Shown here one piece after another: positions 7,435-12,592 of a DNA stretch of 12,592 nucleotides (position 1 is the first letter of the stretch; the number at the start of each line of letters is the position of its first letter). This stretch comes from Firmicutes bacterium UBA6132 (GTDB taxonomy: Bacteria > Bacillota_A > Clostridia > Tissierellales > Sedimentibacteraceae). The DNA lies in contig DIVM01000376.1 of assembly GCA_002435835.1 (NCBI GenBank), positions 1-12,592 on the forward strand, given 5' to 3'. The notes below the pieces were generated by a model. It saw only the letters and a program-made list of their open reading frames with translations, did not search any database and was not told the origin of the DNA. The translations under genes were made by a program, and so were the position numbers.

Positions 7435-8864
7435 TATACTAACTCACCTTCCATATGGAATGTTTTAGCACTATTTATTTTTACATTAACTATTTGACCT
7501 AATAAACTTTTATCACCTTTGAAGTGAACTAATCTAAAATGTTCAGTTCTTCCTGTTAAATATTCATCTGCGTTTTTGCTCACTGATTCAACTAAAACAG
7601 AATATGTTTTTCCAATACAAGATTCATTTTTCTTAAGTCCTATTGGATATAATACTTTTAATAATCTATCAAACCTGTCATGCTTTACATCTTCAGTTAT
7701 TTGATTTTCCATTTTTGCAGCAATTGTACCTTCTCTAACTGAATAAAGGAAAGTAAATGCTGAATCATATTCTGATTTTTCAACTAAGTCTATTGTTTCA
7801 AGGAAATCCTCTTCAGTTTCACCAGGAAAACCAACTATTATATCAGTTGTTATAGCTACATCAGGTATTTCTTTTCTTAATTTTTCAACTAAAGTTAAAT
7901 AATGTTCTTTAGTATATTTTCTATTCATGCTTTTTAAAACATTATTGCTGCCAGCTTGAACAGGTAAATGAACATGGTTACATACCTTTTTTAATTTTTT
8001 TATAGCAGTGATTAAATCATCACTTAAGTCTTTAGGATGGGATGTCATGAAACGAATTCTTTCTATACCATCTATTTTATTTAATTCATATAACAAATCT
8101 GAAAATGTAAATTTCTCTTCAAATGTTGTTCCATATGAATTAACATTTTGGCCTAATAAAGTTATTTCTTTGCAGCCATCTTCTGCTAATAATTTTACTT
8201 CGTTGATTATTTCTTGTGGTTCTCTTGATTTCTCTCTGCCTCTTACATATGGAACTATACAATATGTGCAGAAATTATTGCAACCATATGTTATATTTAC
8301 TAATGCTTTATAATTGAATTTTCTTTGTTTAGGCATGTTTTCATAAATAAGTTCTGAATTATCTATGATTTCCACGCTTTTGTTTTGGTTGACTTCTACG
8401 TTATATATTAATTCTGGAAGTTCTTGTATTGTATTAGTTCCGAATATAATATCAACAAATCTATATTTATTTAAAACCTTTTGTCTTATTTCATCATTTT
8501 GCATCATGCATCCGCAAACAGCTATAAGCATATCCGGTCTATTTCTTTTTAACTCTTTAACTGCACCAAGTTTTCCAAAAAATTTAAGTTCAGCATTTTC
8601 TCTTACAAGGCATGTGTTAAAAATTATTAAATCACTATTTTTATCATTATCTGATTCTTCGTAACCTATTGAATTAAGTATACCTGCTATTTTTTCAGAA
8701 TCATGTTCATTCATTTGGCATCCATATGTTAAAACATGATAAGTTTTTTTTCTTCCGTTTAATACAAAATATTGTTCATTATTATTTCTAAGCTCATTTA
8801 TTTTTTCTGATATGAGCTTTGTATCTGCACTTAAAGTATTTATAATTTGATCTCTTTTGCTCAT
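7434..8864 (-). CDS. miaB: tRNA-2-methylthio-N6-dimethylallyladenosine synthase MiaB (radical SAM)
   Basis: Methylthiotransferase that converts i6A37, made by MiaA, into ms2i6A37 in tRNA using two [4Fe-4S] clusters and SAM. Seen: an N-terminal MTTase domain with cluster-binding cysteines C49 (YGCQMNEHDSE), C85 (NTCLVRENAE) and C119 (CGCMMQ); the radical-SAM motif CNNFCTYC with C195, C199 and C202; GQNVNSYG (238-245), typical of the MiaB branch; and a C-terminal TRAM domain from about 412 to 474. At 476 residues it has a leader of about 40 residues before the MTTase domain, common in Bacillota. NTCLVRE rather than the commoner NTCSVRE or NTCAVRE is a small variation. Start at ATG 8864 with GGAG five bases upstream. 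It is the first gene of the operon, with a good promoter upstream, and overlaps mutS by one base. Confidence 0.97.
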   Translation of the reverse strand: MSKRDQIINTLSADTKLISEKINELRNNNEQYFVLNGRKKTYHVLTYGCQMNEHDSEKIAGILNSIGYEESDNDKNSDLIIFNTCLVRENAELKFFGKLGAVKELKRNRPDMLIAVCGCMMQNDEIRQKVLNKYRFVDIIFGTNTIQELPELIYNVEVNQNKSVEIIDNSELIYENMPKQRKFNYKALVNITYGCNNFCTYCIVPYVRGREKSREPQEIINEVKLLAEDGCKEITLLGQNVNSYGTTFEEKFTFSDLLYELNKIDGIERIRFMTSHPKDLSDDLITAIKKLKKVCNHVHLPVQAGSNNVLKSMNRKYTKEHYLTLVEKLRKEIPDVAITTDIIVGFPGETEEDFLETIDLVEKSEYDSAFTFLYSVREGTIAAKMENQITEDVKHDRFDRLLKVLYPIGLKKNESCIGKTYSVLVESVSKNADEYLTGRTEHFRLVHFKGDKSLLGQIVNVKINSAKTFHMEGELV

Positions 8865-8911
8865 TTTTCTCCAACTTTCTATTTAAATCTTAATAATAGT
8901 ATATCTTTAGC

Positions 8912-8940
8912 ATTATATCATTTAATAACTTCAATTTCAA
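8912..8940 (-). promoter_or_regulatory. Sigma-A promoter of the miaB-mutS-mutL-miaA-hfq operon
   Basis: Read on the minus strand: -35 TTGAAA (8940-8935), a 17-base spacer, and -10 TATAAT (8917-8912) preceded by TGA, i.e. an extended -10 (TGnTATAAT). This is a close match to the sigma-70/sigma-A consensus at ideal spacing. Transcription should start near 8905, leaving a leader of about 40 bases before the miaB ATG, with no obvious leader structure. Inferred from sequence only. Confidence 0.75.
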
Positions 8941-9040
8941 TATTAAAATAACTTTAAAAATTTACTTTAAGTAGCACATTTTTATTATATTTATATTATT
9001 TTTCTTATTTAAATAAATTTATATTTTAATTTTTCTTTAT

Positions 9041-9069
9041 TTGATGTAAAATACCTAAGTAGATAATGA
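9041..9069 (+). promoter_or_regulatory. Possible prfC promoter (weak match)
   Basis: The short space upstream of prfC offers TTGATG (9041-9046) as a -35 with GATAAT (9062-9067) as a -10, at a short 15-base spacing. An alternative is a -10 TAAAAT at 9047-9052 with a poor -35, ttttaa, at 9024-9029. Neither is convincing. A promoter must exist here because the upstream gene is divergent, but the exact boxes are uncertain. Confidence 0.35.
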
Positions 9070-9096
9070 TTAGTAGCAAAAAGAAAGGAAATATTA

Positions 9097-10674
9097 ATGG
9101 AAACCCAAGAATTAATAAATAAAAGGCGCATCTTTGGTATTATTTCTCACCCGGATGCAGGAAAAACAACTTTAACAGAAAAATTGCTTTTACACGGCGG
9201 AGCTATAAGAGAGGCTGGTACTGTAAGAGCAAGAAAAAATTCTAAATATGCTAAATCGGACTGGATGGAAATAGAAAAACAACGTGGTATTTCTGTTACA
9301 TCATCAGTAATGCAATTTGAATATAAAGATAAAGTTATATCAATTATGGATACACCAGGCCATAATGACTTCGGCGAAGACACTTACCGTATACTTACAT
9401 CAGTTGATTCAGCTGTAATGGTTATAGATGCGGCAAAAGGTATAGAAGCTCAAACTAAAAAATTATTTCAAGTTTGTAGCATGAGAGAAATTCCTATTTT
9501 TACATTCATCAATAAATTAGACCGTCAAGCTATGGATCCTCTTGATTCAATGCAGGAATTAGAAGATGTATTAGGAATGCCTTCAGTAGCTGTTACATGG
9601 CCTATAGGCTGCGGTAAAGAATTTGAAGGTGTTTATGATAGACTTGAAAATGAAGTTCATTTATTTAGAAAAGATCAAATAGTAAAACTTGATAAAGAAG
9701 GTGTGCATTCTAATATTCTTGAAGGATTATTAACTGCAACAAACCTCGATAATTTAAGAAATGAAATGGATTTATTGGATGGAGCAGGGAATTATTTTGA
9801 TTTAGATAAAATTAAAGCTGGAAAACTATCCCCTGTATTTTTCGGGTCTGCATTAGCAGATTTCGGTGTTACTGAATTTTTGGAACATTTCCTAAAAATG
9901 TCTCCAGCGCCGGGTAAAAGAAAAACTATTAGCGGTGAAGTAAATCCAACTGATGAAACCTTTACAGGTTTTATATTTAAAATTCAAGCAAATATGAATC
10001 CTAATCACAGAGATAGACTTGCATTTTTAAGAATTTGTTCTGGCACATTTGAAAGAGGTATGAATGTTACTTTATCAAGAACAGGAAAACAAATAAAGTT
10101 AAGCCAATCAACTCATTTAATGGCTAATGAACGAGAAACAGTTGATATAGCATATGCAGGAGATGTTATTGGTATTTATGATTCAGGTAATTTCCAAATT
10201 GGTGATACTCTTACTGCTGGAAAAGAAAAAATATTTTTCGAACCATTACCAACATTTCCACCAGAATTATTCTGTCGTGTAAGTGCAGTTAATTCTTTAA
10301 AAGGAAAGAACTTTCAAAAGGGTGTGCATCAATTAGCTCAAGAAGGAGCTATTCAGGTTTACACAAATGAATATAATGAAGTTATATTAGGTGCAGTTGG
10401 TGTTTTACAGTTTGAAGTATTTGAATATCGTTTAGTAAATGAATATAATACGGACATACGTATGGAACATGTAGATTTTACAGTTGCACGTTGGGTTAAA
10501 ACTACAGAACCTGACGAACTTAAAAAATATCAGAATTCGCGTTGTATGCTTGTATTCGACCATTACCAAAGACCTGTTTTATTGTTTACAAATCAATATG
10601 CTTTAAAAAGTTTCCAAGAAAGATATGAAGATGTTAAATTAGTTGATGCTCTTGATGTTACTGAGGAAATATAA
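9097..10674 (+). CDS. prfC: Peptide chain release factor 3 (RF3)
   Basis: Translational GTPase that removes RF1/RF2 from the ribosome after peptide release. The 525 residues match the family (about 525-530). G motifs: G1 HPDAGKTT (18-25), G2 within RGISVTSS (63-70), G3 DTPGH (85-89), G4 NKLD (139-142) and a G5-like GSAL near 250. The RF3-specific stretch ARKNSKYAKSDWMEIEKQRGIS distinguishes it from EF-G and TetM-type proteins. A beta-barrel domain 2 and the RF3 C-terminal domain (LGAVGVLQFEV, ARWV) follow. Start at ATG 9097 with AGAAAGGA seven bases upstream. It stands alone, divergent from the miaB operon, followed by an exporter remnant and a stem-loop. No damage to the frame is visible. 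Confidence 0.97.
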   Translation: METQELINKRRIFGIISHPDAGKTTLTEKLLLHGGAIREAGTVRARKNSKYAKSDWMEIEKQRGISVTSSVMQFEYKDKVISIMDTPGHNDFGEDTYRILTSVDSAVMVIDAAKGIEAQTKKLFQVCSMREIPIFTFINKLDRQAMDPLDSMQELEDVLGMPSVAVTWPIGCGKEFEGVYDRLENEVHLFRKDQIVKLDKEGVHSNILEGLLTATNLDNLRNEMDLLDGAGNYFDLDKIKAGKLSPVFFGSALADFGVTEFLEHFLKMSPAPGKRKTISGEVNPTDETFTGFIFKIQANMNPNHRDRLAFLRICSGTFERGMNVTLSRTGKQIKLSQSTHLMANERETVDIAYAGDVIGIYDSGNFQIGDTLTAGKEKIFFEPLPTFPPELFCRVSAVNSLKGKNFQKGVHQLAQEGAIQVYTNEYNEVILGAVGVLQFEVFEYRLVNEYNTDIRMEHVDFTVARWVKTTEPDELKKYQNSRCMLVFDHYQRPVLLFTNQYALKSFQERYEDVKLVDALDVTEEI

Positions 10675-10684
10675 GTTGAAATAA

Positions 10685-10891
10685 GTTAGAAAATTTATTC
10701 CTTACTATAATTCCGTACTTATGCTCGCATTTTTTTCTACAATTCTTCTTGCTTTTGTTGGTTTTGTAGGGACCTGCTGTTGGTCAATTTTTGGCTCTTT
10801 ACTGCAAAATTTTTTTAAGAATCAAATCAAGGTTGTCAATATTGTAATGGCATTGTAGCTTGTATATTGTACTGTTTCGTTATTTCTTTGA
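10685..10891 (+). pseudogene. Remnant of a LysE/RhtB-family exporter C-terminus (EamB-like)
   Basis: Frame from 10685 reads 57 codons to an in-frame TAG at 10856-10858, then 10 more codons to a TGA at 10889-10891. The conceptual peptide contains IPYYNSVLMLAF, then GFVGTCCWSIFGSLLQNFF, then NIVMAL, stop, LVYCTVSLFL. This is the pattern of the last two membrane segments of LysE/RhtB amino-acid exporters: I recall E. coli EamB ending with a W-A-L-A-G-x-x-F-Q-R-x-F segment and NIVLALLLVYCAVRIF. A leucine codon mutated to TAG within the ALLLVYC block explains the break. About two thirds of a normal protein (about 200 residues) is absent, since prfC ends ten bases before the remnant. There is no start codon with an SD in front. 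Most likely a decayed gene; family call from memory of the motif. Confidence 0.75.
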
Positions 10892-10914
10892 TAAATTTTA
10901 AATTTATAAACATG

Positions 10915-10951
10915 AAATCCACATTCATCTTTTAAAGCTGAATGTGGATTT
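10915..10951 (+). terminator. Stem-loop, probable intrinsic terminator
   Basis: A perfect 13-bp inverted repeat: aaatccacattca (10915-10927) pairs with tgaatgtggattt (10939-10951) across an 11-base loop. On the plus strand the stem runs into the T-rich atttatttg, so it resembles a weak rho-independent terminator. It begins 23 bases after the remnant's final stop, so it was probably the exporter's own terminator and may now end the prfC transcript, 240 bases downstream of prfC. The stem is A/T-heavy with five G-C pairs. On the minus strand the tail is less T-rich, so bidirectional use is only possible. Confidence 0.6.
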
Positions 10952-10978
10952 ATTTATTTGAAGCAATATAGTTGATAT

Positions 10979-11028
10979 GTAGTTTTACAATTGCACGTAT
11001 TTTTCGAATTATATGCAATAGTAACTAC
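10979..11028. repeat. Weak imperfect inverted repeat in the prfC-cassette gap
   Basis: GTAGTT...ATTGCA (10979-10995) faces TGCAAT...AACTAC (11014-11028), the arms differing by internal mismatches and a two-base gap, with a central TTCGAA. The rest of 10952-11089 is AT-rich, with stops in all frames and nothing else that I can identify. Could be chance in such composition. Confidence 0.3.
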
Positions 11029-11089
11029 TAACAGTTGCGAAACAATGAATTAAATAAAATTTTAAAATTCCTAACTTAATCTTAAAATC

Positions 11090-11296
11090 TTAAATAAAAG
11101 CTAAAACAATAAGAATAATACCAAAACATAACAATCCCACAATTTCTAAATTATCCATAATAAATAGAAATTTAGATTTATTCATAGATTTAGCAATTTC
11201 TTTCTTTAGAATTAAAGACGCAATAAATATTATTATGATTCCTGTAACGATTACGTGGTACGGAATATTTTTATAACTTTGATAAAATTCGCTCAT
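11090..11296 (-). CDS. Small two-helix membrane protein, function unknown
   Basis: 68 residues with two strongly hydrophobic stretches: about 13-30 (HVIVTGIIIIFIASLIL) and about 49-68 (NLEIVGLLCFGIILIVLAFI), separated by a basic loop KKEIAKSMNKSK. No signal-peptide cleavage site or conserved motif is evident, and I do not recognise a family. By the positive-inside rule the lysine-rich loop should be cytoplasmic, putting both termini outside. Start at ATG 11296 with a modest AGG seven bases upstream within GCAGGTAAAATT. It is the last gene of a three-gene run, 44 bases after the 316-residue protein. A real gene is likely because it fills the gap in the same orientation with an RBS, but homology could not be tested. 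Confidence 0.65.
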   Translation of the reverse strand: MSEFYQSYKNIPYHVIVTGIIIIFIASLILKKEIAKSMNKSKFLFIMDNLEIVGLLCFGIILIVLAFI

Positions 11297-11340
11297 AATT
11301 TTACCTGCAATATTTATCTGACTTAAACATATTTACATAA

Positions 11341-12291
11341 CTACCTTTCGATATACTTAAAACCTATATAATCAAGTATGGATACCAATAATTCAAGTTC
11401 AGTTTTCCCTTCATCCTTTAATTCGTTTAATATAAAGTAAAACTCACATGATAATTGTTGCACCATGAATTTATCTATTTCTGAATGCTTCACATTTACA
11501 ATTCCGCTGTGGCAATTTAAAAAGCTTGACATAATGCCCCATATGGCCGCTTCTTTACTTCCACTTAACCCCCGTATGTTATCACCAAGCAATGAAACAG
11601 TTCCTAAATCCTTATATCTCAAAAATTCTCCAACCCATAAGGCTACAATTTGAGCCATTAAATTTACTGAATAATTTTCAACACCAAAATAACCAGGTAT
11701 TATTCTATTGGCATTTTTATTTAAATATACCTGTGTGTCTTTATCTAATTTATTAACATCAAATAATTTTACAACATCTTTTACAATCAAACGCCAGATT
11801 CTATAGCTATATGGTCCTGAACCTTCAATGTCATGATACATTTGTTTAAAAATATCTTTCTCTATCTGACTAAATTCTGTTGAACTGTTTGCTTTTATTC
11901 GTTCTAACAGCTTTAATTCATTATCACTTAACAATGTTCTTCTTTTAATCTTACATGGTTTTTGCATAGTATTATAAGTATACCAAAATCCTCCATCATC
12001 TTCGATTTTAAGTGACTTAAAATATGGTTTAATACCAATAAAGATATCAAAAATTTTATAAAACTCTTGTTCCTCAATTCCATTCCATTTACAAAAATTA
12101 TCTATTTTATCATTCTTAAAATCAAATACAAGAGGTTCTGTCTTACCTTGGTTAAATAGCAAAGTAACGGAATCTTTATTTTCAATAATACTACAATCAA
12201 TGTTCTTAGCATTGCTTTTAATTATTTCTATAACACCTTGAATATTAGTGTTTTCTTTAAGTTTTCCTTTATAAAAAATTGTACAACTCAA
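11341..12291 (-). CDS. Hypothetical soluble protein, 316 residues, TTG start
   Basis: I cannot assign a family. The first 110 residues look like a small alpha/beta module: MSCTIFYKGKLK, then GVIEIIKSNAKN, SVTLLFNQG, EPLVFDF and a GGFWYTY strand at 100-106. From about 115 on the protein appears mostly helical, with charged helices (LSDNELKLLERIKA; SQIEKDIFKQMYHDIE) and a more hydrophobic segment NLMAQIVALWVGEFLRY (210-226). No signal peptide, transmembrane segment or catalytic motif is evident. The start is TTG at 12291. It is supported by a strong SD (AAGGGGTGG) directly upstream and by the good fit of MSCTIFYKGKLK as an N-terminus; the first internal ATG is residue 109 and would remove the whole N-terminal module. 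It begins 14 bases after the upstream small membrane gene, so the two are probably coupled. Confidence 0.75.
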   Translation of the reverse strand: MSCTIFYKGKLKENTNIQGVIEIIKSNAKNIDCSIIENKDSVTLLFNQGKTEPLVFDFKNDKIDNFCKWNGIEEQEFYKIFDIFIGIKPYFKSLKIEDDGGFWYTYNTMQKPCKIKRRTLLSDNELKLLERIKANSSTEFSQIEKDIFKQMYHDIEGSGPYSYRIWRLIVKDVVKLFDVNKLDKDTQVYLNKNANRIIPGYFGVENYSVNLMAQIVALWVGEFLRYKDLGTVSLLGDNIRGLSGSKEAAIWGIMSSFLNCHSGIVNVKHSEIDKFMVQQLSCEFYFILNELKDEGKTELELLVSILDYIGFKYIER

Positions 12292-12305
12292 ATATCACCA
12301 CCCCT

Positions 12306-12512
12306 TTATATTTTAATGACTTTTCTTATTATTAAGCAGGAACAGAATTCCTTTATAATACAATAAAACAGAGCAGAAAATATTATGCTTAGAATAATTT
12401 GATAAATAGACTTTCTTATTCCAAATGGCATTAATCCTAATATATAACTTGATATTCCTACACCTATTGATCCAAAGACACCACCAATAATTTCATCCTT
12501 GTTTATTTTCAT
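12306..12512 (-). CDS. Small glycine-rich two-helix membrane protein, function unknown
   Basis: 68 residues. The first hydrophobic segment (about 9-30) is glycine-rich (GGVFGSIGVGISSYILGLMPFG); the second (about 36-57) is IYQIILSIIFSALFYCIIKEFC, followed by a short basic tail RKVIKI. It holds cysteines C51, C57 and C59. No family is recognised; size and shape would fit a holin-like, toxin-like or accessory membrane peptide, but nothing specific supports any of these. Start at ATG 12512 with AGAGGAAA nine bases upstream. Its TAA immediately precedes the SD of the 316-residue gene, so the two form one transcription unit. No good promoter was found in the remaining 80 bases, so the unit may begin beyond the window. 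Confidence 0.65.
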   Translation of the reverse strand: MKINKDEIIGGVFGSIGVGISSYILGLMPFGIRKSIYQIILSIIFSALFYCIIKEFCSCLIIRKVIKI

Positions 12513-12592
12513 CTTACGTTTCCTCTATAGCTTTCCAGATTTACTATTTGTTGCAAAATCATAAATTATTCATTTATTATGTTTGTCTTTCT

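Noticed and set aside
8008..8664. Two plus-strand open frames inside miaB
   Set aside because: Antisense to the radical-SAM and MTTase domains of MiaB; they look like shadow frames.
8941..8975. Repeated actttaa motif in the divergent promoter region
   Set aside because: Only two short A/T copies; not distinguishable from base composition.
9147..9383. Minus-strand open frame over the prfC 5' end
   Set aside because: Mirror of the conserved G1-G3 GTPase motifs of RF3; no independent support.
11465..11653. Plus-strand 62-codon frame inside the 316-residue gene
   Set aside because: No RBS and fully overlapped by a longer gene with a good SD and operon context.
12513..12592. Possible C-terminal end of another minus-strand gene at the right edge
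   Set aside because: All three minus-strand frames hit stops within the first 30 bases; only a few codons could be coding, too little to support a call. A small ATAAAT/ATTTAT inverted repeat here is within chance for the base composition.

Overview
This is a strongly AT-rich window whose gene content and order point to a low-GC Gram-positive anaerobe of the Clostridia (Bacillota). The clearest marker is the run miaB-mutS-mutL-miaA-hfq followed by a YnbB-type PLP enzyme. I know this order from clostridial chromosomes; the exact species cannot be read from the sequence.

Bases 1-8864 (minus strand) hold one long housekeeping operon, read from right to left: miaB, mutS, mutL, miaA, hfq and a 3'-truncated PLP-dependent 'methionine gamma-lyase family' (YnbB/aluminium resistance) gene that runs off the left edge. 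A near-consensus sigma-A promoter with an extended -10 lies about 50-75 bases upstream of miaB. Two junctions (miaB/mutS and mutL/miaA) are TAATG overlaps, and miaA/hfq and hfq/ynbB are 13 and 18 bases apart. The only loose junction is mutS/mutL (156 bases), which carries an imperfect palindromic repeat that looks like a dispersed element. Functionally the operon combines both enzymes of tRNA ms2i6A37 synthesis (MiaA then MiaB), MutH-independent mismatch repair (MutS and an endonuclease-type MutL, both with recognisable beta-clamp-binding motifs) and the RNA chaperone Hfq.

Bases 8865-9096 are a divergent promoter region. prfC (peptide chain release factor RF3) runs rightwards from 9097 to 10674. 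The 415-base gap after prfC is not empty. It holds the decayed C-terminal end of a LysE/RhtB-type (EamB-like) exporter, broken by an in-frame TAG, then a 13-bp perfect stem-loop that could terminate transcription, then AT-rich sequence with a weak inverted repeat.

Bases 11090-12512 (minus strand) hold a compact three-gene cassette that I cannot assign: a small two-helix membrane protein, a 316-residue soluble protein starting at TTG, and a second small two-helix membrane protein. The last 80 bases of the window contain no gene that I can support.

Most of the window is conventional. The items most worth a second look are the exporter remnant, the palindromic repeat inside the mutSL operon, the repeat-expanded MutL linker and the unassigned membrane/soluble/membrane cassette. 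I found no CRISPR array, RNA gene, riboswitch, insertion sequence or clear new system.
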